Position numbers and translations under genes: made by a program | Assembly (NCBI RefSeq): GCF_001704635.1 | Contig: NZ_MAXF01000130.1 | Coordinates: 81,937-145,936, forward strand | Direction of reading: 5' to 3' | DNA: 64,000 bases | Origin: Streptomyces sparsogenes | GTDB taxonomy: Bacteria; Actinomycetota; Actinomycetes; Streptomycetales; Streptomycetaceae | The notes under the pieces: generated by a model | Database searches by the model: none | The model's input: only the letters and a program-made list of their open reading frames with translations | Told to the model about the DNA's origin: nothing | In this document: positions 15,957-25,586 of the stretch, piece by piece | Layout of the letters: the number at the start of each line of letters is the position of its first letter | Numbering within the stretch: the stretch's first letter is position 1

Positions 15957-18923
15957 TCAGATCCGCGAGAACGTGAACGAGAACTCGGCGGGCGCCGCGT
16001 CCAGGCGGTACGACGGCAGCACCCCGGGGCCGCACGACTGGCTGCCGATGCCCTGCTGCCCGTGGTCGAGGTTCACCCACACCGTGTCCGCCGAGGCGGA
16101 CAGGTCCGGGGTGTGCTCGGCCGCGTCCAGCTGCTCCGTGGTCCACCGGCGCGCCGTGAACCAGAACGGCGGCGCCCCCTCCACCGCGATCCCGGTCCCG
16201 TCCTCACCGGTCAGCCGCGCCCACCGGACGTCCGCCCGGGCCCCGTTCTCCTGCGGCCGGACGTACGGCGTCTGCAGGGCGTCGACCGTCAGCGCCCACC
16301 GGCCGATCCGGGAGGCGGCCCGGGTGTCGGGGTACGCCTCGCCGGGGCCGCCGCCGAACCACTCGGCCCGGCCCAGCGCCGCGGGGACCCCGAGCCGCAC
16401 GCCCAGGCGCGGCAGCGGGCAGGGCCACTCGCCGTGGGGGGTGACGGAGACGGCCAGCCGCAGCCGGTCCTCGTCGGCGGCGTCGGCGATCCAGCGGTAG
16501 ACGGCCACCAGGCCGACATCGGTGGCCGCCGGGGCGACCCGGGTGCGGACGGTCAGGGCGTCGTCCGCCATCTCCACCGCGTCGACGCGGTGCCGCAGGC
16601 GGTGCAGGCCGAGCGCGCGCCAGATCAGGCCGTAGCGCTCGTCGGGCTGCCAGGACGCGCCGTTGTCGTTGTCGGTGGGCGCGCGCCAGACGTCGAGCCG
16701 GGGGCCGGTGACCTCGAGCCCCCCGAGGGAGACCAGCGCGCCGCTCGCCGGGTCGAAGACCCCCGGGCCCAGCACGATCGTGTCGCCCTCGCGGCGCGGC
16801 GCGACGGCGGCGGCTCCCGTGGCGGCGGGGGCCTGCGCTGCGGCCGGGGCCTGCGTGGCGGCGGGGGCCTGCGTGGCGGGCGCGGCCGGGAACTGACCCC
16901 ACGCCACCTCGTGCCCCGCCGGGGCCCACGCGGTGTCGGCCGCGAGCCGCGCCCGTACGGTCCACAGCGCCTCGCCGGTGGCGTCCGTCGCGGGCCGGCC
17001 GGCCAGCTTGACCTCGGCGGACTCGCCCGGGCCCAGCGGCGGGACCGCCAGCTCTCCCCCGTCCACCTCCACGCCCTCGGCCTCGTACACCCAGGAGAAG
17101 GCGAGATGGGACAGGTCGGCGAAGTCGTGGGTGTTGGTGACGCGGACCGTGCCCGCCGCGCCGTCGCCCTCGATCCGGACCGGCTCGATGACCTTCTTGT
17201 ACTCGACCAGCCCCGGGGACGGGGTGCGGTCGGGGAAGAGCAGCCCGTCGCAGACGAAGTTGCCGTCGTGCAGCTCCTCGCCGAAGTCCCCGCCGTAGCC
17301 GTAGAACAGCTCGCCCTCGGGGGTGCGCTTCGCGATGCCGTGGTCGATCCACTCCCACACGAAGCCGCCCTGGCAGCGCTCGTGCGCCTCGAACAGCCGC
17401 TGGTACTCGCTCAGTCCGCCCGGCCCGTTGCCCATGGCGTGCGCGTACTCGCACAGGATGAAGGGGAGCGCGCGGCGCTTGGCGTCCAGTCCGGCGTCCG
17501 CCCAGGGGGCCTCGGCGCGCCGGCCGATCTGCTCGACCTCCTCGTGCGGGGCGTACATCCGCGAGTAGACGTCCGTGTCGGCGCAGGACAGGTCGCCCTC
17601 GTAGTGGATCACGCGGGAGGGGTCGCGGTCGCGGATCCACTCCGCCATGGCGGTCAGCCCCCGGCCGGTGCCGCACTCGTTGCCCAGCGACCACATCACC
17701 ACCGAGGCGTGGTTCTTGTCGCGCTCGACCATCCGGCGGGCCCGGTCCACCAGCGCCGGAGTCCAGCGGTCGTCGTCGACCGGGTTGCCGCGCCAGCCGA
17801 GGTCCACGAAGCCGTGGGTCTCCAGGTCGCACTCGTCGATCACCCACAGGCCCAGCTCGTCGCACAGGTCGAGGAAGGCGGGGTGCGGCGGGTAGTGGCT
17901 GGTGCGTACGGCGTTGATGTTGTGGCGCTTCATCAGGACCAGGTCCTCGCGCATGGTCTCCAGGTCGAGCGCGCGCCCGGCCTCGGGGTGGAACTCGTGC
18001 CGGTTGACCCCCCGGAACAGCACCCGCTTCCCGTTGACCTTGATCACGCCGTCCTCGACGACGACCGTACGGAAGCCCACCCGCAGCGACACCCGTTCGC
18101 CGCCGGTGGCGAGCGTGGCCTCGTACAGGCGCGGGGTCTCGGCCGTCCACGGCTCGACGGCCACGGTGGCGCTCTCCCCGGTGGCCAGGTCCAGGCCCAG
18201 CTCGGGCACGGTGACCCGGCCGCCCGGCTCGGCGTCGACCCGCAGGGTGCCCTCGCCCGAGGCGTGGTCGTACGAGGCGTGCACGAAGAAGTCGCCGACC
18301 GCGTCCGCGGGCCGGTGCAACAGGGTCACCTCGCGGAAGATCCCCGGCAGCCACCACTGGTCCTGGTCCTCCAGGTAGCTGCCGGAGGACCACTGGTGCA
18401 CGCGTACGGCCAGCACATTGCCGCGCGGCCGCAGCAGCTCGCCCACCGCGAACTCGTGCGGCAGCCGGCTGCCCCTGAAGACGCCCAGCTCCTGCCCGTT
18501 GAGCCAGACCCGGGCGCAGGACTCCACGCCCTCGAAGCGCAGCACGGCGTCCCCGTCGGCGGGCCAGTCCTCGGGCAGGTCGAAGACGCGGCGGTGGTCG
18601 CCGGTCGGGTTCTCGGTGGGCACCCGAGGCGGGTCCACCGGGAACGGGTACAGCACATTGGTGTAGATGGGGGCGCCGTGGCCCTGGAGCACCCAGTGGC
18701 CCGGCACGGCGACCGTGTCCCAGCCGGTGGTGTCGTAGTCGGGGCGGGCGAACGACTCGTCCTCGGCGGTGGCGGTCGGCGACAGCCGGAAGGCCCAGTC
18801 GCCGCCCAGGCTCAGCCGCGCGGCGTCGGACCCGGCGGTCCAGGCGCGGGGCGGCAGCCCACCGCTTCCCGGGGACACGTCCTCGTAGTAGGGGAGTGGG
18901 GTGTCGGGGGTGGTGGTGCTCAT
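15957..18923 (-). CDS. lacZ: Beta-galactosidase, GH2 family, long LacZ type
   Basis: 988-residue cytoplasmic enzyme with the full LacZ layout: sugar-binding jelly roll (residues 25-210), immunoglobulin-like domain, TIM barrel (about 290-590), a second immunoglobulin-like domain, and the C-terminal beta-sandwich starting LDVWRAPTDNDNG. The acid/base glutamate is in MWSLGNECGTGRG and the nucleophile in ILCEYAHAMGNG. A QAPAA-type low-complexity linker at about residues 678-708 separates the last two domains. GAGGAG lies 6 bp before ATG 18923. The nearby ROK regulator probably controls it. Confidence 0.93.
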   Translation of the reverse strand: MSTTTPDTPLPYYEDVSPGSGGLPPRAWTAGSDAARLSLGGDWAFRLSPTATAEDESFARPDYDTTGWDTVAVPGHWVLQGHGAPIYTNVLYPFPVDPPRVPTENPTGDHRRVFDLPEDWPADGDAVLRFEGVESCARVWLNGQELGVFRGSRLPHEFAVGELLRPRGNVLAVRVHQWSSGSYLEDQDQWWLPGIFREVTLLHRPADAVGDFFVHASYDHASGEGTLRVDAEPGGRVTVPELGLDLATGESATVAVEPWTAETPRLYEATLATGGERVSLRVGFRTVVVEDGVIKVNGKRVLFRGVNRHEFHPEAGRALDLETMREDLVLMKRHNINAVRTSHYPPHPAFLDLCDELGLWVIDECDLETHGFVDLGWRGNPVDDDRWTPALVDRARRMVERDKNHASVVMWSLGNECGTGRGLTAMAEWIRDRDPSRVIHYEGDLSCADTDVYSRMYAPHEEVEQIGRRAEAPWADAGLDAKRRALPFILCEYAHAMGNGPGGLSEYQRLFEAHERCQGGFVWEWIDHGIAKRTPEGELFYGYGGDFGEELHDGNFVCDGLLFPDRTPSPGLVEYKKVIEPVRIEGDGAAGTVRVTNTHDFADLSHLAFSWVYEAEGVEVDGGELAVPPLGPGESAEVKLAGRPATDATGEALWTVRARLAADTAWAPAGHEVAWGQFPAAPATQAPAATQAPAAAQAPAATGAAAVAPRREGDTIVLGPGVFDPASGALVSLGGLEVTGPRLDVWRAPTDNDNGASWQPDERYGLIWRALGLHRLRHRVDAVEMADDALTVRTRVAPAATDVGLVAVYRWIADAADEDRLRLAVSVTPHGEWPCPLPRLGVRLGVPAALGRAEWFGGGPGEAYPDTRAASRIGRWALTVDALQTPYVRPQENGARADVRWARLTGEDGTGIAVEGAPPFWFTARRWTTEQLDAAEHTPDLSASADTVWVNLDHGQQGIGSQSCGPGVLPSYRLDAAPAEFSFTFSRI

Positions 18924-19091
18924 CGGTCTCCTCGGTCGGCGATGGAGGGGGACGACGATCGGGCCGGCCCGGGCCGGAGCGGCCCGGGCGCGCGTCGGCC
19001 CGGGCGCTTGGGCCCGGGCCGCCAGCACGGGACGTTAACGAGCGGCGAGAGACTTTTTCAAGGGGTTGGACGAAGTCGGCGTGAAGTCTGT

Positions 19092-19105
19092 GGCAAGCGC
19101 TTGCC
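19092..19105. promoter_or_regulatory. Perfect 14-bp palindrome upstream of lacZ
   Basis: GGCAAGCGCTTGCC, centred on CG like LacI/CebR-type operators, lies 169 bp before the lacZ start in the 281-bp gap between lacZ and the ROK gene. A possible promoter, TTGAAA-N17-TTAACG, lies between it and lacZ on the minus strand. The rest of the gap is GC-rich repeats with no gene. Confidence 0.55.
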
Positions 19106-19204
19106 GGGGCGGCTTGCCGGGACGCCCTCGACAGGCCCGCTCGCCGGCGCCGCTCGCCGGGCTCCCCGCCGGGCTCCTGGCAGGTCCGCTCGCGGGGCCG
19201 CTCG

Positions 19205-20413
19205 CTAGCCCCGGTGCGGCTTCGCTCTCATGGCCGCCAGCGAGCCCTCCAGGGCGAAGGTCGCGGCCCCCAGGCTCACCGGGTTGGACGGGATCGGGCA
19301 CAGCACGATCTCGACGCTCCCGAAGGGGCGGCGCAGCGCGCGCCGCGCCACCGCCTCCCGTACCTCCGCCACCAGCGGCTCGCCCAGCGCGGCCGCCACC
19401 CAGCTGCTGACCACGATCACCTCGGGGTTGAGCAGATTGACCAGGTCGGCCAGGGCCGCGCCGAGATAGCGGGCGGTCTCGCGGACCACCCGCACGGCCA
19501 CCGGATCGCCGTCGGCCAGCGCCCGGCCGAGCGCCTCGATGGTGGCGGTCTGGTCGTCCGGGTGCAGCAGGGGGCTGTCGGGGCTCAGCTCCCGGAGGTT
19601 CCGCATGATGCCCGGGGCGCCGACATACGTCTCCACACAGCCCTGGTTGCCGCAGTGGCACGGCCGCCCGTCCAGCACGAGGGTGGTGTGCCCCCACTCG
19701 CCTGCGCTGTTGGTCGCCCCCCGGTGCAGCGTGCCGCCCAGTGCGAGCCCCGCCCCCACCCCCGTCCCCAGGTTGACCACGATCGCGTCATCGCGCCCGC
19801 GCGCCGCGCCGAACCACTGCTCGGCGACGGTGGTGGCGCGCAGCGGGTTGTCGAGGTGGAGCGGGTAGGGGAGGTGTTCGGCCAGCAGGCCCAGCAGCGG
19901 GACGTCGTGCCAGTTCCAGTTGGCGGCGTAGACGGACACCCCGCCCTCCCGGTCCACCTGCCCGGGCATGCTGACCCCGACGCCCAGCACCCGCTCCGGC
20001 GCCACGGCCGACCGCGCCACCACCTCGGCCACGGCGCCGGCGATGCGCGCCACCACCCGCGCCGCGTCCCGCTCGCCGGGGCGCAGCTCCTCGTCGGCGC
20101 GGGCCAGCACGGTCAGCGCCAGGTCGAACAGCTCGACGTGGATGTACGTCTCGGCCACGTCCACGCCGATCAGCGCGCCGCCGGTGGGGTTGACGGCGAC
20201 CAGCCCGCGCGGCCGGCCGCCGTCGGAGTCCTCGTACCCGCCCTCCACCAGCATGCCGAAGTCCAGCAGCTCGCCCACCAGGGTGGCGACCGTGGCCAGG
20301 CTCAGCCCGGTCGCGGCGGCCAGCTGCTGCCGGGAGACGGGGGATTCGGCGATGATGTGGCGCAACACGTCGTAGCGGTTCGCGGTGCGGATGTCGCGGG
20401 ACGTGCGCTTCAC
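19205..20413 (-). CDS. ROK-family transcriptional regulator
   Basis: 402-residue sugar-responsive regulator. Residues 1-65 form a MarR-like winged helix (SRQQLAAATGLSLATVATLV). Residues 75-395 form a ROK sugar-kinase-like domain with the zinc-binding CHCGNQGCVETYVG and a GEWGHTTLVLDG segment. GTG 20413 has GGAGGA at good distance; the longer frame upstream crosses its own promoter. It is followed downstream by lacZ in the same orientation, with a 281-bp gap containing an operator-like palindrome, so lacZ is the likely target. Confidence 0.88.
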   Translation of the reverse strand: MKRTSRDIRTANRYDVLRHIIAESPVSRQQLAAATGLSLATVATLVGELLDFGMLVEGGYEDSDGGRPRGLVAVNPTGGALIGVDVAETYIHVELFDLALTVLARADEELRPGERDAARVVARIAGAVAEVVARSAVAPERVLGVGVSMPGQVDREGGVSVYAANWNWHDVPLLGLLAEHLPYPLHLDNPLRATTVAEQWFGAARGRDDAIVVNLGTGVGAGLALGGTLHRGATNSAGEWGHTTLVLDGRPCHCGNQGCVETYVGAPGIMRNLRELSPDSPLLHPDDQTATIEALGRALADGDPVAVRVVRETARYLGAALADLVNLLNPEVIVVSSWVAAALGEPLVAEVREAVARRALRRPFGSVEIVLCPIPSNPVSLGAATFALEGSLAAMRAKPHRG

Positions 20414-20459
20414 GCCGGGTCCTCCGTGCTCGGTGGTGCGGCCCGTATGACGCCGCGCC

Positions 20460-20488
20460 ACCCTAGAGTGCGCGCCCCCCTTGGGCAA
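20460..20488 (-). promoter_or_regulatory. Predicted housekeeping promoter of the ROK gene
   Basis: Minus strand TTGCCC, 17 bp, then TAGGGT, close to the HrdB consensus, 47 bp before the GTG start. Confidence 0.6.
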
Positions 20489-20555
20489 CTCCTTCGCGCA
20501 ACCCTCGCACGAAGCGCACTTTGCCCGGGACCCGGATGCCCGGCCGGCGCGGATG

Positions 20556-22163
20556 CTAGCCGTGGGCCGTGAGCACGTCCCTGACGACCGGCCCCGCCGT
20601 GTCGCCGCCGTGGCCGCCCCCGACGACCACGGCGGCCGCCGCGATGTCGTTCCGGTAGGCCGTGAACCAGGCGTTCGTGGTCTGCTGTCCGTCGATCTCC
20701 GCCGAGCCCGTCTTCGCGCCGATGTCCCCGCTGAGCCCGGACATCGCGCGCGCCGCCGTGCCGCTGGTGGCGGTGAGCCGCATCATGCTCCGCAACTGCC
20801 GGACGGCCGCCGGGCTCAGCCCGCGCTCCGTCTTCGCCTGCTCCTCCCGGATCAGGGACCGGGGCACGATGACGGGCTGCCGGAAGGTGCCGGTCTGGGC
20901 GGTGGCCGCCACCGAGGCCACGGTGAGCGGGTTCATCTGCACCCTGCCCTGCCCGATCAGCGCGGCGGCCTTGTCGTCCCCGCCACCTGTGGGCACCGAG
21001 CCGTCGAAGGTCTCCACCCCCACGTGCCAGGTGAGCCCGATCCCGAACACCGCCCGCGCCTCGTCGGCGACGGCGCTGTCGGACAGATCGCCGGCCAGCG
21101 ACACGAAGGCGGTGTTGCAGGAGGCGGCGAAGTCCTGCGCGAAGGTGGCGGCCGGGTTCTCGCTGTCCTCGACGTTGTGGAAGGTCATGCCCTGCTGGTA
21201 CGAGATCGTTTTGGGGCAGGGCACCGGACGGCCGGGGGTCACCTTGCCGGACTCCAGCAGCGCCGCCGAGGTGATGATCTTGAACGTGGAGCCGGGCGCG
21301 GTGGCCCCCTGGAAGGCCGGATTGAACTCCGTCCGGTCGGAGTTGGCCACTGCCAGTACCTCGCCCGTGCTGGGCTTGAGCGCCACCACCGAGGCCCCCG
21401 AGCGCCGCGCGACCGCCTCCTCGGCGCGGCTCTGCACCCGCGCGTCGAGCGTGGTGTGCACGGTGCCCGGCCTGCCCTTGGCCACCACGTGCAGGGTCTT
21501 CGCGGGTGTGTCGTCCACCCCGGCCGCCCACACCTCGATCCGGCCCCCGGTGCCCGAGGCGGCGGCGTACCGCTTGCGGAGTTCGGCCAGCACCGGGCCG
21601 AGCGAGGGATAGCGCTCCTTCGTCAGCTCCTTGCCGTCGCGGTCCACCACCCGGACCGACGGCGGGGCGGCGAGGCCCGTCCGCAGCGCCGGACGGTCGG
21701 CGGTCAGCTCGGGGTGCAGCACGGAGGGCATCCAGTCGACCAGCGGTCTGCCCGTCGTCCTGCCCCGCACCACCGACAGCTCGGAGGCGTAGCTCCAGCT
21801 GGCGCGGGTGCCCTCGTAGGAGATGTCGGCCCTGACGTCGAATGGCACCCGGGTCCCCTGCGCCCGGCCCGCCTTGAGCGTCAGCTTCGCCACATGGCCG
21901 TCGTGGCGGTAGCCGCTCAGCGCGGCCACGGCCGACGCGGCGTCGTTGGTGAGCTGCGAGGCCCTCACGTCGTTCTTCTCCGCCCAGGCGGCGAGGAAGT
22001 CCCGTGCGGTCTCCCGCACTTCGGACGCGCTGACCGGGCCGTCGTGCCCCGGCCCCCGGTCGCCGCCGGTGAGCCCGGTGTACAGGTTGTACGCGCCGAG
22101 GCCCGCGACACCCACGACCGCGACGGCCGTGACTCCGAGCACGACTCTTCCCACTGTGCGCAT
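20556..22163 (-). CDS. Class B penicillin-binding protein with MecA-type N-terminal domain
   Basis: 535-residue transpeptidase. A single N-terminal membrane anchor is followed by an NTF2-like MecA_N domain (about residues 45-155), a dimerisation domain and the transpeptidase domain. The active-site motifs are all present: GSTFK (SxxK), SCNTAF (SxN) and AKTGSAEI (KTG). It cross-links peptidoglycan outside the membrane. Start ATG 22163 gives a clean anchor; the longer frame does not. Streptomyces carries several such PBPs, and this one is not in the division gene cluster. Confidence 0.9.
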   Translation of the reverse strand: MRTVGRVVLGVTAVAVVGVAGLGAYNLYTGLTGGDRGPGHDGPVSASEVRETARDFLAAWAEKNDVRASQLTNDAASAVAALSGYRHDGHVAKLTLKAGRAQGTRVPFDVRADISYEGTRASWSYASELSVVRGRTTGRPLVDWMPSVLHPELTADRPALRTGLAAPPSVRVVDRDGKELTKERYPSLGPVLAELRKRYAAASGTGGRIEVWAAGVDDTPAKTLHVVAKGRPGTVHTTLDARVQSRAEEAVARRSGASVVALKPSTGEVLAVANSDRTEFNPAFQGATAPGSTFKIITSAALLESGKVTPGRPVPCPKTISYQQGMTFHNVEDSENPAATFAQDFAASCNTAFVSLAGDLSDSAVADEARAVFGIGLTWHVGVETFDGSVPTGGGDDKAAALIGQGRVQMNPLTVASVAATAQTGTFRQPVIVPRSLIREEQAKTERGLSPAAVRQLRSMMRLTATSGTAARAMSGLSGDIGAKTGSAEIDGQQTTNAWFTAYRNDIAAAAVVVGGGHGGDTAGPVVRDVLTAHG

Positions 22164-22265
22164 GGCGTGGTCCGCCCCCCAAGATCCCCCGATGATCCCC
22201 GAGCTGAGGTTGGCGCCCTGCCGCTCCACCCCCGCGTCAAGCGGCAGGGCGCACAACGAGTCCAC

Positions 22266-22294
22266 AACCTATGGACCGTGACACTCCATCACAA
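22266..22294 (-). promoter_or_regulatory. Predicted promoter of the PBP gene
   Basis: Minus strand TTGTGA, 17 bp, TAGGTT, close to the HrdB consensus, with about 100 bp of leader before the PBP start. Confidence 0.6.
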
Positions 22295-22361
22295 GGGGCT
22301 ACTTCAGGCCACAAGCGCACCGCGTGACCCGCGACACGCCCTCCGGGCGCGCCGCGACGGC

Positions 22362-22553
22362 TCACGCCGCCTGCTCGACCTCTCCCCGCAGCGCCCTGGT
22401 GTAGACCTTCAGCAGCCGACCGTATTCGGCCCGCTCCTGCGGACGCAGCGCCCGGCCGGCCCGCGCGCGCAAGAACACGCGGATGGCCTCGTTCGCCTGG
22501 TCGGTGGAGAGGGTGAGTAAAGCGGTTTCGGGGTGAGTAGGAGTCGGACGCAT
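22362..22553 (-). CDS. Small helical protein of unknown function
   Basis: 63-residue soluble protein beginning MRPTPTHPETALLTLSTDQA, followed by two amphipathic helices rich in Arg and Glu (NEAIRVFLRARAGRALRPQE and YGRLLKVYTRALRGEVEQ). Codon bias is good. No Shine-Dalgarno sequence is visible before ATG 22553, so the mRNA may be leaderless. It resembles small conserved Streptomyces proteins but I cannot name it. It lies alone between the PBP and lutC. Confidence 0.65.
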   Translation of the reverse strand: MRPTPTHPETALLTLSTDQANEAIRVFLRARAGRALRPQERAEYGRLLKVYTRALRGEVEQAA

Positions 22554-22693
22554 GGGAATAAGAGTACGGGCAGCCACTGACATCGGCACCGGTGCAAACC
22601 GTTCAAGTGCGCTGTTACCGCGGGTATGTGAGCAAGAACGCATCCGGTGCACGGCCCTGGACGGCCGCCGCCACCCCTCCACCAGCACGTCCG

Positions 22694-23347
22694 TCACCCC
22701 TCCACCAGCACGACTTCCAGCGTTCGCGGGCCGTGCACGCCCTCCACCCGGTCCAGTTCGATGTCGCTGGTCGCCGACGGGCCGGAGATCCAGGTCAGCG
22801 GGCGCTCCGGGGCGAGCCGTTCCAGGGCCTGCGGTACGGAGTCCACCACCTGCTCGGGGACCTTGATGACACAGATGTGGTGGTCGGGCACCAGCGTGAT
22901 GCGCCGGCGCCCCTGGTCCGGCCCCGCGTCCAGTACGACGGTCCCCGTCTCGGCCACGGCCACCGCGCAGCCCGTGACAACGCTGGAGACCGCGTCCAGG
23001 TCGTGCGGGGTCAGCTCCGGGGTGTCCGGGATCCGCGCCACCTCCTCCGGGTCCGTGGCCGACAGCCACTCGGCGGGCAGCCCCGGCGGCACGACCACGC
23101 TCGTCGCGCCGCGCCCCGCCAGCAGCCGGGCGATCAGGGCCGGCAGCCCGGCCGCGTCGGTGCGGTGGACGATCGCCCGGTAGTCCGCGAGGTTCTCCGC
23201 GAGCAGATCCACGGTCTGCTCGGTGGTCCGGTCCCCGTGCGCCCGCAGGTAGTCGCGGTCCACGGGGGCGTCGGAGGGGCGCTCCGTGCGGGGCACGTCC
23301 GCCAGCGCGCGGCGGACGCGGGCCAGCACCAGGTCTCGGCTGCTCAC
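22694..23347 (-). CDS. lutC: Lactate utilisation protein C
   Basis: 217-residue LUD-domain protein, the third subunit of the LutABC L-lactate oxidase complex that converts lactate to pyruvate. Features are the short N-terminal helix SRDLVLARVRRAL, the ETGTVVLDAG strand and ISGPSATSDIELDRVEGVHG, both family hallmarks. GTG 23347 overlaps the lutB stop by 4 bp. It is the last gene of the rhamnose-lactate operon. Confidence 0.92.
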   Translation of the reverse strand: MSSRDLVLARVRRALADVPRTERPSDAPVDRDYLRAHGDRTTEQTVDLLAENLADYRAIVHRTDAAGLPALIARLLAGRGATSVVVPPGLPAEWLSATDPEEVARIPDTPELTPHDLDAVSSVVTGCAVAVAETGTVVLDAGPDQGRRRITLVPDHHICVIKVPEQVVDSVPQALERLAPERPLTWISGPSATSDIELDRVEGVHGPRTLEVVLVEG

Positions 23348-24837
23348 GTCGTGCTCTTCCCCTCGCTCCGGTTCCCGTCGCCGTGTGTTCTCTGCCACCA
23401 GTCCCGGAACGGCTCGGCGGGCACGGCCGGCAGGTCCCGGGTGTCCGTCCACGCCCGCCCCGGCCCCGGCAGCCGGCGCGGATGGAAGCGGCGGGTACGG
23501 GAGGCGAGCCGCTGCCCGGCGCGCAGCACCCCCGGGTGGTCCAGGGCCCAGCGCGCCGCCCGCATCGCGGCGCGCTCCGCCGCGTGCCCCTTGGCGGGCT
23601 TGATCACGGCCCGGGTCCCGCGCACCGACGCCGGGCCGCCCTCGACCACCCGCTCGCGCAGATGGACCAGGATCTCCGGGATGTCGATGGCGACCGGACA
23701 CACCTCGTAGCACGCCCCGCACAGCGACGAGGCGTACGGCAGCGAGGCGTCCAGCTCGCTCTGCGTGCCGCGCAGCTGCGGGGTGAGGATCGCCCCGATC
23801 GGCCCCGGGTACGCCGACCCGTACGCATGGCCGCCCGCCCGCTCGTACACCGGGCACACATTGAGACACGCCGAGCAGCGGATGCAGCGCAGCGCCTGGC
23901 GCCCCACGGTGTCCGCGAGGGTGTCGGTGCGCCCGTTGTCGAGCAGGACCAGGTGGAAGACGCGCGGGCCGTCGCCGTCGGTGGTGCCGGTCCAGGTGGA
24001 GGTGTACGGGTTCATCCGCTCCGCCGTCGAGGAGCGGGGAAGGAGCTGGAGGAACACCTCCAGGTCCCGCCACGTCGGCACCACCTTCTCGATGCCCACC
24101 ACGGAGATCAGCGTCTCGGGGAGGGTCAGGCACATCCGGCCGTTGCCCTCCGACTCCACGACCACCAGCGTGCCGGTCTCGGCCACCATGAAGTTGGCGC
24201 CCGAGATGCCCACCTTGGCGTTCAGGAACTTCTCGCGCAGATGCAGCCGGGCCGCCTCCGCCAGGTCGGCCGGGGCGTCCGTCAGCCCCTCCGGGGCGGG
24301 GCGGCCCCAGCGGGCCATCCGGTGCGTGAAGATGTCGCGGATCTCGGTGCGGTTGCGGTGGATCGCGGGCACCAGGATGTGCGACGGCAGGTCGTCGCCG
24401 AGCTGCACGATCAGCTCGGCCAGATCGGTCTCGTACGCGCGGATGCCCGCCTCGGCGAGCGCGTCGTTCAGGCCGATCTCCTGCGTGGCCATCGACTTGA
24501 CCTTGACCACCTCGCGCTCGCCGGTGGCCCGGACCAGCTCGGTGACGATCCGGTTGGCGTCCTCCGCGTCCGCCGCCCAGTGCACCTGGCCGCCCGCCGC
24601 CGTCACGGTGCTCTCCAGCCGCTCCAGGTAGTGGTCCAGGTGGCGCAGCGTACGGTCCTTGATCGCCGCGCCCGCGGCGCGCAGCCGCTCCCAGTCCGCC
24701 AGCTCGGCGACCGCCGCGGCGCGCTTGGCGCGGATCGTGTGGGTGGCGTGGCGCAGATTGGCGCGCAGCCGGGTGTTCTTCGTCGAGACGGCGGCCGCCT
24801 CGGGGAACGCGGGCATGCCCAGATAGGTGCCGGTCAC
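23344..24837 (-). CDS. lutB: Lactate utilisation protein B, iron-sulfur
   Basis: 497-residue subunit of LutABC. Residues 1-300 form a LUD domain (KSMATQEIGLNDAL, AETGTLVVVESEGN). Two 4Fe-4S cluster motifs follow: CIRCSACLNVCP and CGACYEVCP. The C-terminal DUF3390-like tail ends in DWWQRTHG. It transfers electrons from lactate through iron-sulfur clusters in the cytoplasm. GTG 24837 overlaps lutA by 4 bp, and the stop overlaps lutC by 4 bp. Confidence 0.95.
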   Translation of the reverse strand: MTGTYLGMPAFPEAAAVSTKNTRLRANLRHATHTIRAKRAAAVAELADWERLRAAGAAIKDRTLRHLDHYLERLESTVTAAGGQVHWAADAEDANRIVTELVRATGEREVVKVKSMATQEIGLNDALAEAGIRAYETDLAELIVQLGDDLPSHILVPAIHRNRTEIRDIFTHRMARWGRPAPEGLTDAPADLAEAARLHLREKFLNAKVGISGANFMVAETGTLVVVESEGNGRMCLTLPETLISVVGIEKVVPTWRDLEVFLQLLPRSSTAERMNPYTSTWTGTTDGDGPRVFHLVLLDNGRTDTLADTVGRQALRCIRCSACLNVCPVYERAGGHAYGSAYPGPIGAILTPQLRGTQSELDASLPYASSLCGACYEVCPVAIDIPEILVHLRERVVEGGPASVRGTRAVIKPAKGHAAERAAMRAARWALDHPGVLRAGQRLASRTRRFHPRRLPGPGRAWTDTRDLPAVPAEPFRDWWQRTHGDGNRSEGKSTT

Positions 24838-25586
24838 CAGACGTCTCCTTCCGTGCTCGCCAGGATCTCGGCGATGTGGACCGGGCGGACGGTCGAGCCC
24901 TGGCGGGCGAGTGTCCCGCCGATGTGCATCTGGCACGAGTTGTCGACCGTGCACACCGTCTCCGCCCCGGTCGCGGTGATGTTGCGCGCCTTGTCGGCGC
25001 CCATCGCGGCCGAGACGGCGGCGTTCTTCACGGCGAACGTGCCGCCGAAGCCGCAGCACTCCTCGGCGCCCGGCAGCTCCAGCAGCTCGAGCCCCTTGAC
25101 CGCCGCCAGCAGCCTGCGCGGCCGGTCGCCCAGGCGCAGCATCCGCAGCCCGTGGCAGGTGGGGTGGTAGGTCACGGTGTGCGGGTAGTACGCGCCCACA
25201 TCGGTCACCTTGAGCACGTCGGTGAGGAACTCGGTGAGCTCGTAGGTCTTGGGGACCGCCGCGGCGGCCAGCTCGGTCAGCTCCTGGCCCCGGCCCTCGG
25301 CGGCGGCCTTCGCCCCGATCCTCGGGTAGTTGTCGCGCACCATGGCGGCGCACGAGCCCGAAGGGGTGACCACGTAGTCGTAGTCCTGGAACGCGGCGGC
25401 GTAGCGGCGGACCAGGGGCTCGGTCTCATGGCGGTAGCCGGTGTTGAAGTGCGGCTGGCCGCAGCAGCTCTGCTCCGGCGGGAAACCCACCTCGACGCCC
25501 AGCCGCTCCAGCAGGGTGACGACGGCCCGGCCGGTGCGGGGATACAGCGTGTCGTTGACGCAGGTGATGAAGAGCGCTACGCGCAC
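24834..25586 (-). CDS. lutA: Lactate utilisation protein A, (Fe-S)-binding
   Basis: 250-residue subunit with two CCG domains, as in glycolate oxidase GlcF: SCCGQPHFNTGY and ECCGFGGTFAVKN, plus the associated cysteines in TCVND and PTCHG. GTG 25586 has GGAGGA upstream, placed inside the 3' end of rhaB, and the reading frame overlaps rhaB by 10 bp. This physical overlap ties lactate oxidation to rhamnose breakdown in one transcript. Confidence 0.95.
   Translation of the reverse strand: MRVALFITCVNDTLYPRTGRAVVTLLERLGVEVGFPPEQSCCGQPHFNTGYRHETEPLVRRYAAAFQDYDYVVTPSGSCAAMVRDNYPRIGAKAAAEGRGQELTELAAAAVPKTYELTEFLTDVLKVTDVGAYYPHTVTYHPTCHGLRMLRLGDRPRRLLAAVKGLELLELPGAEECCGFGGTFAVKNAAVSAAMGADKARNITATGAETVCTVDNSCQMHIGGTLARQGSTVRPVHIAEILASTEGDVW

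Noticed and set aside
16062..19208. 1048-codon plus-strand frame across lacZ
   Set aside because: Antisense shadow of a gene with full GH2 domains; no ribosome-binding site and low-complexity product.
20481..22520. 679-codon plus-strand frame across the PBP gene
   Set aside because: Antisense shadow; the opposite strand has SxxK, SxN and KTG motifs.
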